Counted from the stretch's first letter, positions 23,715 to 33,071 are shown. The stretch is 38,984 nucleotides of DNA from Verrucomicrobiota bacterium (GCA_014860005.1 JACZKP010000208.1:1-38984), one strand, 5' to 3'. Notes: generated from the letters alone by a model not told the origin. Translations and numbers: made by a program.

Positions 23715-25505
23715 ATGGACGCGGCACATATACGCAATTTCAGCATCATCGCCCATATTGACCACGGGAAGACCACGCTTTCGGATCGGCTGTTGCATCG
23801 CACCGGCACCATCGCCACCCGCGACATGGAGGCGCAGTTGCTCGATTCGATGGACCTGGAACGCGAGCGCGGCATCACCATCAAGGCGCATCCGGTCACA
23901 ATGCTTTACACGGCGAAGAATGGCGAGACGTACGAGTTGAACCTGATTGATACGCCCGGTCACGTGGATTTCACCTACGAAGTGTCGCGCAGTTTGAGTG
24001 CGTGCGAAGGGGCGCTGTTGATCGTGGACGCGGCGCAGGGCGTGGAGGCGCAGACCGTCGCTAACGTGCATCTGGCGATGAAGCAGAACCTCACCATCAT
24101 CCCGATCATCAACAAGATTGATTTGCCGCACGCCGATATTCCGCAGGCGAAACGGCAGCTTGAAGACATTCTGGCGATTCCGGCCGAAACCGCCATTGAA
24201 GCGAGCGCCAAGGAAGGCATCGGTATTGAGGAAATCCTGGAAGCCATCGTCGAGCGCGTGCCTGCGCCCAAGCCCACCGGCGAACCAAGTTTGCAGGCAC
24301 TGGCGTTTGATTCGTATTTTGACACCTACAAGGGTGTGGTCACGCACGTGCGCGTGTTCAACGGTGAATTAAGGGCGGGCCAGCAGGTGAAGTTGTTGCA
24401 CTCCGGCAAGAACGTTGAGGTGAAGGAAGTCGGCAGTTTCAATCCCAAGCCTTACGTTCGCGAGAAACTGGAAGTGGGCGAAACCGGTTATTTCACCGCC
24501 AACATCAAGAGTTCCGCCGAGGTGAAGATGGGCGATACCATTACCGATTGGCGGAACCCATCCGCGGTGTTGCCCGGATTCAAGGAGATTCATCCGATGG
24601 TGTTCAGCGGGATTTACCCGATCAACACCGCGGACTACGAGCATCTTAAGGTGAACATGGGCAAGCTACAGCTCAACGACTCGGCATTCGCGTATCAGGC
24701 GGAAACGAGCGTGGCGCTAGGGTTTGGTTTTCGTTGCGGGTTTCTCGGTTTGCTGCACCTGGAGATCGTGCAGGAACGGTTACGTCGCGAATACAACATG
24801 GACATCATCGCCACGTATCCGAGCGTGGTGTATCGCGTGACGTTGACGGACAACACGGTGAAGGAAGTGGACAACCCGGCGTTCCTGCCCGAGGTGACGT
24901 ACATTGACAAGATCGAAGAGCCGATGGTGCGCGCTTACATCATCTGCCCGAACGAATACATTGGCGACATGATGGCACTGGTGTCCGAGAAACGCGGCGT
25001 GCTGGACCACACTGAGACGCTCGACACCAAGCGCGTGATGATGCACAACCTCGTCCCGCTGGGTGAAATTCTGATTGATTTTCATGATCGCATCAAAAGC
25101 CTGACCCGCGGCTACGGCTCGATGGATTACGAGCACGCCGATTATCAGGAAAGCGACATGGTGAAATTGGACTTGCTCGTCAACGGCGAACCGATGGATG
25201 CGTTTTCCTGCATCGTGCATCGCTCGAAGGCGGAGGGCCGGGGACGCGCACTGGCCGAGAAACTCAAGGAAGTTATTCCCCGGCAGCAATACCAAGTGAA
25301 GATACAGGCAGCCATTGGGGGAAAAATTGTCGCCTCCGAATCCGTCAGCGCCTTCCGCAAGGACGTGACCGCGAAGTGTTACGGCGGCGACGTGTCGCGA
25401 AAACGCAAACTGCTGGAGAAGCAAAAGGAAGGCAAAAAGCGGATGAAATCCATCGGCAACGTGAACATTCCCCAGGAAGCGTTCATTGAAGTGTTAAAGA
25501 CATGA
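23715..25505 (+). CDS. lepA: Elongation factor 4 (LepA), ribosomal back-translocase GTPase
   Basis: This 596-residue protein matches the usual LepA length and layout. GTPase motifs are AHIDHGKTT (13-21), [12 protein letters not shown] and NKIDLPHAD. The LepA-specific [20 protein letters not shown] of domain III is present, and the C-terminal domain ends with [18 protein letters not shown]. LepA acts on stalled or mistranslocated ribosomes, mainly under stress. The next gene is signal peptidase I, the classical lep pairing. The ATG is preceded by a GAGACG stretch only. Confidence 0.97.
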   Translation: MDAAHIRNFSIIAHIDHGKTTLSDRLLHRTGTIATRDMEAQLLDSMDLERERGITIKAHPVTMLYTAKNGETYELNLIDTPGHVDFTYEVSRSLSACEGALLIVDAAQGVEAQTVANVHLAMKQNLTIIPIINKIDLPHADIPQAKRQLEDILAIPAETAIEASAKEGIGIEEILEAIVERVPAPKPTGEPSLQALAFDSYFDTYKGVVTHVRVFNGELRAGQQVKLLHSGKNVEVKEVGSFNPKPYVREKLEVGETGYFTANIKSSAEVKMGDTITDWRNPSAVLPGFKEIHPMVFSGIYPINTADYEHLKVNMGKLQLNDSAFAYQAETSVALGFGFRCGFLGLLHLEIVQERLRREYNMDIIATYPSVVYRVTLTDNTVKEVDNPAFLPEVTYIDKIEEPMVRAYIICPNEYIGDMMALVSEKRGVLDHTETLDTKRVMMHNLVPLGEILIDFHDRIKSLTRGYGSMDYEHADYQESDMVKLDLLVNGEPMDAFSCIVHRSKAEGRGRALAEKLKEVIPRQQYQVKIQAAIGGKIVASESVSAFRKDVTAKCYGGDVSRKRKLLEKQKEGKKRMKSIGNVNIPQEAFIEVLKT

Positions 25506-25638
25506 AAGCCGGCCAGAAACGAAGCGAGCGGGGTCCGGACTTGCGCCGCACAATGCGCGCGGAACCGGGCAGGGGAGGGGGCGTCTCGCTTTGCCAGGGT
25601 TCGCTTTCCACTCACACAGCACGCAGCACGCAGCACCT

Positions 25639-26805
25639 ATGATCCTACGCTGGTTTCTCTCCAAAACAGTGCGCCAGGCCACGGCCATGCGGAAGCACGT
25701 TCACCGCATCCTTTGCGCGCAACGGGACATTCTGTCCACGCCGGCATTGCAAGCCATCGAGGAGTCGCTGGCAGCACTGCACTTGGTTTTACGTTCAGGC
25801 GCGACCAAGGACGAATTGCTCAAGCAGATGGAGAACGTGGAAAAAGTGGCGAACAAATGGCTGCGGCCTTATCCCCATGCCGCCTGGCGCGAGAACGTGG
25901 AGGTATTGCTGGTCGCACTGGCCGTGGCGATGGGTATTCGCACTTTCTTTTTGCAGCCGTTTAAGATTCCAACGGGCTCCATGCAGCCAACGCTCTTCGG
26001 CGTAACTTCCGACAATCTCCTGGAACAGCCAGATTTCAAAATCCCAACGGGCCTGACGCGCGTGCGCGAATGGTTCGAAGGCATCTCGTATGTTGAATTG
26101 CACTCGAAGACGGACGGAAAGCTGGAACGCGTCGGCGTGCCGTGGCGGTTACTCATCTTCAGCATCAAGCAAACTTTGTGGATCGGTGGTGTGGCGCACA
26201 CGATCTGGTTCCCGCCGGATTATGGTCAACCGCCGGCTGGAAGTTTGGAGGGACGCGCCGACCTGCATTACGGCCAGCCATTCTCCAAGGGCGAGCAAGT
26301 CGTTCGGCTCAAGGTCCAGAGCGGCGATCATCTGTTTGTGGACCGCGTCACCTATAATTTTCGCAAACCGACCCGGGGTGAAATCATCGTTTTCGAAACC
26401 GCCGGCACAAGGATTCCGCAACAGGACACATTTTACATCAAGCGCCTGGTCGCCCTGGGCGGCGAACGGGTTCAGATTGGCGAAGACCGCCACTTGAGAA
26501 TCAACAATGAGCGGTTGGATGCGAGCACGCCGCATTTTGAGAATGTGTATGCCTTTGACCCCTCAAAGCCGCCCCGGGACAGCGCATATTCCGGTCACGT
26601 GTATCATCCACAACTAGCGCCGTACTTTACTGGTCAGCTCGATGGCGTGCTGATTCCCGAGGACAACTACATGGTGATGGGAGACAACACCGTAAACAGT
26701 CTTGATTCACGCAGTTGGGGCGAATTTCCAGCCTCGAAAGTAATTGGGAAGTCGTTCTTCGTTTATTGGCCAATCACCGATCGTTTTGGCTGGGGACACA
26801 GATAA
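25639..26805 (+). CDS. lepB: Signal peptidase I
   Basis: This 388-residue membrane-bound serine protease removes signal peptides from exported proteins. One N-terminal membrane span (VEVLLVALAVAMGIRTFFL, about 88-106) precedes the catalytic Ser114 in PTGSMQPT. The catalytic Lys268 lies in DTFYIKRLVALGGE, box C is SGDHLFVDR, and MGDNTVNSLDSRSWG is near the C-terminus. An extra segment of about 100 residues between the Ser box and SGDHLFVDR makes it longer than the E. coli enzyme. An N-terminal helical extension of about 85 residues precedes the span. I chose the ATG at 25639; an upstream in-frame start at 25591 lies in repetitive, non-conserved sequence. It follows lepA by 133 bases. Confidence 0.95.
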   Translation: MILRWFLSKTVRQATAMRKHVHRILCAQRDILSTPALQAIEESLAALHLVLRSGATKDELLKQMENVEKVANKWLRPYPHAAWRENVEVLLVALAVAMGIRTFFLQPFKIPTGSMQPTLFGVTSDNLLEQPDFKIPTGLTRVREWFEGISYVELHSKTDGKLERVGVPWRLLIFSIKQTLWIGGVAHTIWFPPDYGQPPAGSLEGRADLHYGQPFSKGEQVVRLKVQSGDHLFVDRVTYNFRKPTRGEIIVFETAGTRIPQQDTFYIKRLVALGGERVQIGEDRHLRINNERLDASTPHFENVYAFDPSKPPRDSAYSGHVYHPQLAPYFTGQLDGVLIPEDNYMVMGDNTVNSLDSRSWGEFPASKVIGKSFFVYWPITDRFGWGHR

Positions 26806-26837
26806 TTTGCCATGTTATGAGGGTAACCCGCAATTTC

Positions 26838-26900
26838 TGTAAGTTCACCCGTAAGTTGGCGCGGGCAGGTGTGAAAAAGGTGTGAAACGGGGGGTGTAAG
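26838..26900. repeat. Candidate left end with clustered direct repeats
   Basis: TGTAAGTT at 26838 and GTAAGTT at 26851 are followed by GGTGTGAAA at 26868 and 26879, 11 bases apart, and by GGTGTAAG at 26893. Mu-type elements start with TG and have several transposase-binding sites in the first 100-200 bases. This cluster lies between the host lepB gene and the transposition genes, exactly where an end is expected. Confidence 0.45.
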
Positions 26901-26931
26901 TCGGGCCGGGTAATTGCCGTACGTGGTAAGG

Positions 26932-26958
26932 GCCGCTTTTCAGCGGCTCTCTTTTTTT
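26932..26958 (+). terminator. Rho-independent terminator (rightward)
   Basis: The stem GCCGC/GCGGC with loop TTTTCA is followed by TCTC and seven Ts. It ends transcription coming from lepB. If the element really starts at 26838, the terminator belongs to the element and shields it from host read-through. Confidence 0.7.
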
Positions 26959-26974
26959 AGGTTGTTTCCAGCCT

Positions 26975-28564
26975 CTACGCCGGCACCAGTGACGCACTGA
27001 CGGGGACCGTCAGTGTGGCGTTTCGGGGTGGCGGCTCGGGCTGGGAAATTGCGGTTGACCGGCCAGGGCAATGCGCTTGCATCGCAGTTGCAGCCGTCAT
27101 GCGGCGGCGCGGCAATGACACCGCCGCGGGCTTATCAAGCTGGGGCGTGGTTGCTGACGGGCGGCCACTCATCATTTGCGCCACGGCGGGCACAACGTCG
27201 CGGATGGCCGCTTGCACGTCATCCAAGGCAATGCTCTTTGCGCCACGTTTCGCGGCCAGCCAGCGGGAGCGCGAGGCCAGGCTTTCAACGGCCTTCAGAT
27301 ACGATTCCGAAACGAGCGCGGCCCCGATGACGAGTTTCAACGGCGCATCGCGCAGCGTGGGAAAGTGGATTCGGGCAACGGCCTCAAGATCGGTGGATTC
27401 AAGCGTCTCTGGCAGGTCGCACACCAGGTCCTCGCGCCCCAAAAATTGATCCATGTTGTAGCGAGTGGCTTTCTCGAATCGGTGGCTCTGGCCATCGTAG
27501 GCTTGGGGCGTGGCCAGGAGAACACAGGGCAGGGGAAGGTCCACAATCCGGGTGCGCAGCCAGTTCAAACGGGCGGGCACGGTGTCGCGATTATAGCGGG
27601 TCGGAAACAGGAAATGGGCCTCGTCAAATATGAAGCCGAGCCGGCCATGCTTGAGGATGAATTCGACCTTGTCGTTGAGCGCCGGGCCGTCGGCGCCATA
27701 GCTGACGGAAATCCCCAGCGACTCGGCCACGGCGCGAACCAGGTCGCGCAGTGAATTCGAGCAAGGCACCGTGACGAGGCGTAGGCGTCCGGGATACATG
27801 GCCGCGCGAACACGCACCGATTCGGTTTTGCCAAAACGCGAATTGCCATTGATGCGGACAAACCGCTTTTCCGCCCAGGCGTAATCGAGGGCGTCAAACA
27901 CGCGTTCGGCAACTTCGGTTTTCGCGAGGCGTGCTTGCTCGCGGGCGGCGTGCTGATCCATGAAGGTGACCAGGAGGTTTAGCAGTTCGGGGCAATACCA
28001 AGGATTGAAAATCTCATAGTGGCCATTGTCTTGATCGCAGAGTTTGGCCAGTAATTCAGACAGGCCAAACACAGATGGGCGGCAGTGGGCCTTGAGGAAT
28101 TCCCAATTGAACCGTTCGACGCCCTGCCGGATTTCTTCTGTGTGCGGGAGCTTGGCGAGTTTCCCCGCATCGTAGTAATAGGCAAGGAATTTGGTCAAAT
28201 CCATTTCGCTGACAGGACCGCGATTGTCAGTCCACACTTCATCTTCATGCCAGCGGGCATGGAAACGTTCATAAAAATCACCCCACACCGCCCAACACTG
28301 CTCCGGGGTGTAGCGGTCGCGACGCGGCCGGCCCAGGGCCAGCATGGTCTTGGTGACAAACTGATCCGGGAACGCCGTGAGTAATTCCTCACTGAACGCG
28401 CGCAATCCGCCCGGCTGAAGGGATTTCCATTGAACGAACCAAAGGGCTTCCACCAACCGCGGATTTTCGGCGAGTTGATCGGCCAATCTCTGATTTTGCA
28501 GGCTATCGGCGGCGGCCAGCTTAAGGGCCAGGGTTTCAGGTGGAATGACGGTGTCTGAGTTCAT
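26975..28564 (-). CDS. MuB/TnsC-like AAA+ transposition ATPase
   Basis: This 529-residue protein has a helical N-terminal region (about 1-225), then an AAA+ core with Walker A GNSRFGKTES (240-249) and Walker B FIFDEAHFLF (311-320). An Arg-rich stretch and a C-terminal tail rich in Pro, Ala and Thr follow. MuB and TnsC-type ATPases bind target DNA and stimulate the partner transposase. The ATG overlaps the transposase stop codon by 4 bases, matching the A-B order of Mu. MuB itself is about 310 residues, so the long N-terminal region is unusual and could be an added recognition or DNA-binding part. This is the last gene of the leftward operon and ends about 137 bases from the presumed left end. 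Confidence 0.85.
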   Translation of the reverse strand: MNSDTVIPPETLALKLAAADSLQNQRLADQLAENPRLVEALWFVQWKSLQPGGLRAFSEELLTAFPDQFVTKTMLALGRPRRDRYTPEQCWAVWGDFYERFHARWHEDEVWTDNRGPVSEMDLTKFLAYYYDAGKLAKLPHTEEIRQGVERFNWEFLKAHCRPSVFGLSELLAKLCDQDNGHYEIFNPWYCPELLNLLVTFMDQHAAREQARLAKTEVAERVFDALDYAWAEKRFVRINGNSRFGKTESVRVRAAMYPGRLRLVTVPCSNSLRDLVRAVAESLGISVSYGADGPALNDKVEFILKHGRLGFIFDEAHFLFPTRYNRDTVPARLNWLRTRIVDLPLPCVLLATPQAYDGQSHRFEKATRYNMDQFLGREDLVCDLPETLESTDLEAVARIHFPTLRDAPLKLVIGAALVSESYLKAVESLASRSRWLAAKRGAKSIALDDVQAAIRDVVPAVAQMMSGRPSATTPQLDKPAAVSLPRRRMTAATAMQAHCPGRSTAISQPEPPPRNATLTVPVSASLVPA

Positions 28565-30696
28565 AGGCTGGTGTCGTTGGAATCTTGCAGGCCTGATTCC
28601 ATCATCGCTTCCGCCATGAGTTTCCGGCCTTCGTTGCGGCGCTTGGTACGGGCATCCGTGGCGGTTCGCTGAGAGGCGCGATGCGTGGCCACGTCGGCTT
28701 TGATCTGGCGGCCCATGGCGCGGTGGGTTTCGTCGGTGTCAGTGTCGCGGGTGACGATGCGCACCACGGGATGTTTGATACTGCCGGCAATGACTTTGGC
28801 GGGCCGGTTGAAATCCGCGATGGCCTTCATTGAGCGGGCGAGCGCGGCGCGGCCTTCGGGCGTTTCACTCGCCGTTCGGGCAGGGGCAGTGAGCTCGGGC
28901 ACAGAGAAGTAATGCGTCCGCTTCTGGTCGCACACGGTCAGGAGTTGCGGGTATTCCAGATTGTAGAAGGCCCAGACTTGCTGCCCCAGGTAGCGGGCCA
29001 GTTCGCCGTTGGCGTAGTTACGTCCTTTGATCACCAGCCCGCGCGATTCAACGCGCTTGAGTTCGTAGTTTGACGCCAGCGTCCAGCGTTCATCCTCGCC
29101 CAGCCGGCGAAGCGTGGGCGTGCCCCAGGCTTCCGCCGGAGAAATGCCGGGCAGCCGTTTGCCGTTCTGCGGTTCGTTGGCGTACTCGAGGAGAATTTCA
29201 GAGAGGCGATCCTTGAATTGGCCAAGGCTGAAGTATTCGTTGCCGGGATGTTCCTGGCCGGCTTTGACGCGCCTGGCGAAATCCCGCTCCAACCGCTTGC
29301 TGCGGTCGCTTTGTTCGTTCCGTTGGTTGAAGCCGACAAAGCCAGGCTCGCGGCGCATCCGCTCTTGAAGGATGCGAAAATCGTTTTCAATGGTGGGTTT
29401 GCCCGTGGGGGTGCGAGCGCGGGTGTGCCGGATCTCCACAAAATGTTTGAGATGTTTGAAGCCGGTTTCGGTTTCCGCCCACGGCATGAATGACGCCCCG
29501 GCCCGGCCATCGTGGACGGTGCGGGCACGCCAGGCGCCATTCTCAAAGATGAATCCGCGATCAGGCAGGCCCAGCAAATCATGCGCTTGCAACATGAGCA
29601 GGCGAACGTGCGAGGCGTTGTAACTGGCCTTTTGTCCATGGCTGCCGGGAATGAGCAGAAAGTGGATTGGGTAACTGGTGCGCTCATCGGCGAGGTAAAG
29701 ACACTCTGGCCGGCAGAGATAGGGCGTGCCGTCGTCGGCAGCCGTCCAGACCTTGTGGTTCCAGGACACGTCGTCGGCCACGAACCATTCGCCGGGGTGG
29801 TAGTGATCGTGCGTCTGATTCATTTTCGGTCCGGCCATGCGGCCAGCGGATTCGCTCTTGGTGAAGTCCTGCGCCTTGTCCGTGATCGGGGTGCTGGCGC
29901 GGCGGATGGAATTGGGCACGCGGCTTTTGTCGCGGCGGACGTCGAAATTATGGCGGGCGTCACACTCCGGGCAGAGTTGCTTTTTCAATTTCAGTTCGCG
30001 CCAGGCGTGGCTTTCGCGTCCGGCATAAGCTTGGTTCAGGCGGAGCGCCTTTTCCCAGCAGGCCGGGCAAAGAATTTCCCGGTGATTGCCGGAACGCTGG
30101 CGGCGGGCATCGGTGCGGGAATCAGGATCGGCCAGCTTGCGTTCCAAGGTGCGCAGCGAGGCTTTGAAATTGGGCAGATAAGTTTGCAGCCAATTCAGGA
30201 CGAAACGTTTGGCCGGGGCGCGTTCTCCGTCTTGAAGTTCAAGCCGGGTGATTTCATCGCAGATTTGCGTCCAAAGGAACTCGCGATCCGTGAAGGTCGG
30301 TTGCATTTCGCTGGAAAGACACTCGCGGGCTTCGTCCAGTGTGAAGCGGAGTTCGCGGAAGGCGGCGGCGAGTTCCGGGCGTTCGCTGCTTGGATTCAAA
30401 CCGGGCTTGGTGCTGGGCACGTTGGCGCGGGCCTCAGCTTGCGCGCGGCGATGAAAAAGCATTTGCTCAGGGCTGCGGAAATTCTGGCGGCTGGCGGAGT
30501 GTTCCAACTTCAAGGAAAGGACGGGTGGCAGATCGGCCAGTGCCCAGGCTTTCGCGGACTGGCCGCGCACGGTGTAGTTGCCGCTGGCCGGGACGCTTTG
30601 CAGCGCAGTCAGGAGGGCGCGTTTCGTCTTGCCCAGGGCGCCGGCGAATTCGTTGGCGGTGAAGACGGGTTGTGTTGATTGGTCAAGGGTGTTCAT
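28561..30696 (-). CDS. MuA-like DDE transposase
   Basis: This 711-residue protein begins with a Mu-type DNA-binding region (VFTANEFAGALGKTKRALLT, then WALADLPP). A CPAC...LCPEC pair of CxxC motifs (about 210-245) looks like a zinc ribbon. The integrase core starts VADDVSWNHKVW (first Asp, about 308-309), passes RGFIFENGAW where Glu385 takes the place of the second catalytic Asp, and reaches GKPTIENDF (Glu437). A beta-barrel and a basic C-terminal tail follow. I chose the ATG at 30696 because it overlaps the preceding stop codon by 4 bases; a start at 30816 would add 40 non-conserved residues. It catalyses strand transfer with the ATPase encoded downstream. Confidence 0.87.
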   Translation of the reverse strand: MNTLDQSTQPVFTANEFAGALGKTKRALLTALQSVPASGNYTVRGQSAKAWALADLPPVLSLKLEHSASRQNFRSPEQMLFHRRAQAEARANVPSTKPGLNPSSERPELAAAFRELRFTLDEARECLSSEMQPTFTDREFLWTQICDEITRLELQDGERAPAKRFVLNWLQTYLPNFKASLRTLERKLADPDSRTDARRQRSGNHREILCPACWEKALRLNQAYAGRESHAWRELKLKKQLCPECDARHNFDVRRDKSRVPNSIRRASTPITDKAQDFTKSESAGRMAGPKMNQTHDHYHPGEWFVADDVSWNHKVWTAADDGTPYLCRPECLYLADERTSYPIHFLLIPGSHGQKASYNASHVRLLMLQAHDLLGLPDRGFIFENGAWRARTVHDGRAGASFMPWAETETGFKHLKHFVEIRHTRARTPTGKPTIENDFRILQERMRREPGFVGFNQRNEQSDRSKRLERDFARRVKAGQEHPGNEYFSLGQFKDRLSEILLEYANEPQNGKRLPGISPAEAWGTPTLRRLGEDERWTLASNYELKRVESRGLVIKGRNYANGELARYLGQQVWAFYNLEYPQLLTVCDQKRTHYFSVPELTAPARTASETPEGRAALARSMKAIADFNRPAKVIAGSIKHPVVRIVTRDTDTDETHRAMGRQIKADVATHRASQRTATDARTKRRNEGRKLMAEAMMESGLQDSNDTSL

Positions 30697-30938
30697 CGGT
30701 CCGGGTGTGGCTCGGGGTGGACTTCGACGTTGTGGGCCTGAAGCTGGGCGGACGTCCAGTTGCAATAGACCGTCTCGCCGACTTGCGGGCCGCCGTTGGC
30801 AACCAGTTCGCGCCAATTGGCGAGCGGGATGCGAAAGGATTGAACGGGCTGGAGGTATTCCGCGCCGGGAACGGTTGTAAATTCAGTGAACACCGCGCAC
30901 TGCCGATTGATTTCAATAGTGATCGGCTTCGGGTTCAT
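30693..30938 (-). CDS. Small hypothetical protein of the Mu-like operon
   Basis: This 81-residue protein is rich in beta-prone residues (ITIEINRQCAVFTEFTTV) and its family is not recognised. Both ends overlap neighbouring genes by 4 bases (ATGA), which is strong evidence that it is translated. Its position just upstream of the transposase suggests an early function, but none can be named. Confidence 0.75.
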   Translation of the reverse strand: MNPKPITIEINRQCAVFTEFTTVPGAEYLQPVQSFRIPLANWRELVANGGPQVGETVYCNWTSAQLQAHNVEVHPEPHPDR

Positions 30939-31531
30939 GCGGCGGCGAGTTCGGGGTGATTGGTGGCGGCGGGGTTGGTTCGGGCCGGGTCGGAAACCGG
31001 CGCTCCGGGGCGGCGATGGCGAAGGGTCAGCGCCAATTGGCGCAATTGCTCAAGCGTCAGATCATCAATCCGACTGTGCCCGAATTTGTCATTGGCAATG
31101 CGGGCAACGTAGGCGGGCGGGGATTGGTGAATGACATGCAGTTGGCGCTTGCGTTCGCCGGCCTGGCCGTTGTCTTGAAAGGCCAACACGTTTCGCAGAT
31201 TGGTCGGATCGGTGAGCAACCTGAGCAAGCCGAGCACCCTATCAAAATCTCCATTCGTGAATCGTTTGCTGGACACACTGCGACCCAGCGCCACGAAGTG
31301 GCAGCCGTGCCGCAAATCGTTTGCAGTGATGCTTCGGGCAGATTGCAACGCGTAGTTTTGGGCGGCGGTGTAGATGATGGAAAGGGTCTGGTTGAGCTCC
31401 GGAGACTGCCACACGTCCCCGTTCTTGTGACGGGCCACGGCGGCGGTGACGCCGGCAATTGAATCCCAGCCGTGCGCCTTGGCGGCGGCGGCCCACGTCC
31501 GGAAGTAAAGTTGGGTTTGAGCTTGGTTCAT
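30935..31531 (-). CDS. Hypothetical protein, weakly GemA/gp16-like
   Basis: This 198-residue protein ends with a helical segment (AYVARIANDKFGHSRIDDLT then LEQLRQLALTLRHRR) that resembles the C-terminal part of Mu GemA/gp16 (DUF1018). The N-terminal part is not recognised. It is translationally coupled by ATGA overlaps to the HTH gene upstream and the small gene downstream. If the resemblance is real, it would be an early regulatory protein of the element. Confidence 0.7.
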   Translation of the reverse strand: MNQAQTQLYFRTWAAAAKAHGWDSIAGVTAAVARHKNGDVWQSPELNQTLSIIYTAAQNYALQSARSITANDLRHGCHFVALGRSVSSKRFTNGDFDRVLGLLRLLTDPTNLRNVLAFQDNGQAGERKRQLHVIHQSPPAYVARIANDKFGHSRIDDLTLEQLRQLALTLRHRRPGAPVSDPARTNPAATNHPELAAA

Positions 31532-31779
31532 ACATTCAGACTTGAACGCTTTTTCAGAAACGCCTCGTACTCATGCACGGGAATGCGCCAGAATTTTTTG
31601 TTGCCCGTTCCGATGTGGATGCCGCCGAGTTGCCCGCACTCCAGCAGATTCAGAATGGTCTGCTCCGACACGCACAGCTTGTTTGCGACCTCCGAGACAT
31701 ACAACGTCGAGCGGCCAGGGAAGTCGAGACCGGTTGGCTTTTCGCCGGCGGGGGCAACTTTTTTTGCTGGTGTTGGCAT
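31528..31779 (-). CDS. Excisionase/MerR-like HTH protein
   Basis: This 83-residue protein consists of a short basic N-terminal tail and an HTH_17-type domain: LYVSEVANKLCVSEQTILNL, then the wing (HIGTGNKKFWRIP) and VHEYEAFLKKR. Such proteins bind DNA as excisionases or repressors. The first 209 bases overlap the end of the upstream gene in another frame. A run of seven A residues (T at 31759-31765 on the plus strand) lies five codons after the start. No ribosome-binding site is visible, so translation may depend on the upstream gene. Confidence 0.85.
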   Translation of the reverse strand: MPTPAKKVAPAGEKPTGLDFPGRSTLYVSEVANKLCVSEQTILNLLECGQLGGIHIGTGNKKFWRIPVHEYEAFLKKRSSLNV

Positions 31780-32521
31780 GGGTGGGGTTTTCGACAGTTA
31801 GAACCGTTCCTTCGACTCGGACGTAAACTCGGCCTGAGCTTCCTCGCCAAGCGTGGGCGGGAATGGGATCCAGCCGGATAACGCGCAGCAGCGATTCCAG
31901 GGGCGGGCCTGCTTTTCCGATCCTGACGCCCAAGCGGAAGGGACACTCGCGAGACTTGGCGAACTTTTTCCAGGCCTTGGGGACGCTACCGGTTTGAACG
32001 GCGAGCTTTTCAGCCGCGCGGACGATGGCGGGCGTAATTTGGAATTCTACGATCTCTCGCTTCCATTGTTCGCGGGCGCGCCAGTCGGGCGCGAGGCCGC
32101 TGAGGCCGTAGCGCAATAGGCGGTCGCTAAGTTCGTGGACCTCGCGTTGCGACATGGGCAGGCCGTCGGCGGCTTGATAGGCCGGCACCCCACTGCTGCA
32201 GTATTGGAGATACTTGACGACGTGCGGGAGACGCTCTTTAGCGACGGCGTTTTCGGAAATCTCAACCAAAACGCCTGCGATGCTTCCGGGACACGGGCCC
32301 AGCCCGCGAAGGCCGCGAGCAAGAAAGCGTTTGGCTTGGCGCCAGATTGTGACGTGGGGTTTCCCAAGGCAATCAGCGGCGCTCTGGATTGAGAGGCCAT
32401 TGTGGCGAAGCCAGATGAACTGTACGGCGGTCGGTAATCGCCTCCGGGCGATTTCGATTTCGGCGTCGGATGGGTGGGTTTGGGGTGGCTGTTTTCTTGA
32501 ACAAGCGTTGGCGGTTGGCAT
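31571..32521 (-). CDS. Protein with two HTH-like repeats, DNA-binding
   Basis: This 316-residue frame contains two related segments: GLSIQSAADCLGKPHVTIWR...GLRGLGP and GVPAYQAADGLPMSQREVHE...GLSGLAP. Both have the spacing of a helix-turn-helix. A basic region and a beta segment (GRVYVRVEGTVLTVENP) follow. The last 70 residues overlap the HTH gene and are Arg-rich, so the true C-terminus may be earlier, or the chain may shift into the HTH frame at the A7 run. I chose the ATG at 32521; a start at 32671 would overlap the preceding gene by 62 bases and encode repeat-like sequence. Function is not known; a role in end recognition or regulation is possible. Confidence 0.7.
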   Translation of the reverse strand: MPTANACSRKQPPQTHPSDAEIEIARRRLPTAVQFIWLRHNGLSIQSAADCLGKPHVTIWRQAKRFLARGLRGLGPCPGSIAGVLVEISENAVAKERLPHVVKYLQYCSSGVPAYQAADGLPMSQREVHELSDRLLRYGLSGLAPDWRAREQWKREIVEFQITPAIVRAAEKLAVQTGSVPKAWKKFAKSRECPFRLGVRIGKAGPPLESLLRVIRLDPIPAHAWRGSSGRVYVRVEGTVLTVENPTHANTSKKSCPRRRKANRSRLPWPLDVVCLGGRKQAVRVGADHSESAGVRATRRHPHRNGQQKILAHSRA

Positions 32522-32609
32522 GGTGCGGTGGCGCCACGGGCGACACCGCAACGCGTTGCTGCGTTGCTGCTGACTTCGGTGAACTGTGAACGGTGAGAGA
32601 TGGGGCGAC

Positions 32610-33071
32610 TCATCTTGATCCTCCGGTTTCCAGCGAGAGGCCGGCGCTGGCCGCGGCGCGAAGCGAGTCATCCATTATGCTATCGAGATCGGAAATATCG
32701 AGGGCCTGGCCGGCGCGCGGATGGAAGGTGCGGACGAAATTCTCGTGTTCGCAAAACCATCCGATCGTGGCGAAGCCGGCGAGTTCCGCCAGACAATCAC
32801 GCAAGGATTCCAGCGCGCGGCCAAGGTTGCCACCGACGGCGTAACTGAGTCGTGAATTATTAAACTCGCCAGATCCTCCGGTGCGCAAAACCGGGATGCC
32901 CGCGGCCTTAAGTCGAAGCTCAACAAGTTGTGCGAGCAAGGGAACGGCCAGAAAATTTCCTTTGGGGGTGATCCCGGTATCAGGAATCCGCAGCGCGACA
33001 AACAGCAAGTGTTGCTCTTCGTCGCCTGTCACAGCGTTGGCGCTTGGTGTTTGTAGAGTCGGGGATTTCAT
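32610..33071 (-). CDS. Hypothetical protein of the Mu-like operon
   Basis: This 153-residue protein contains LAVPLLAQLVELRLKAAGIP and a helical segment (LGRALESLRDCLAELAGF) and is not recognised. Its ATG overlaps the stop codon of the tape-measure-like gene by 4 bases. Being directly downstream of that gene it may be a tail or assembly protein, but nothing in the sequence proves it. Confidence 0.75.
   Translation of the reverse strand: MKSPTLQTPSANAVTGDEEQHLLFVALRIPDTGITPKGNFLAVPLLAQLVELRLKAAGIPVLRTGGSGEFNNSRLSYAVGGNLGRALESLRDCLAELAGFATIGWFCEHENFVRTFHPRAGQALDISDLDSIMDDSLRAAASAGLSLETGGSR

Noticed and set aside
29512..30678. A 388-codon open frame on the plus strand opposite the transposase
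   Set aside because: The minus strand has the integrase core, CxxC motifs and coupled starts; the plus product is Ala/Gly/Arg-rich and domain-free.
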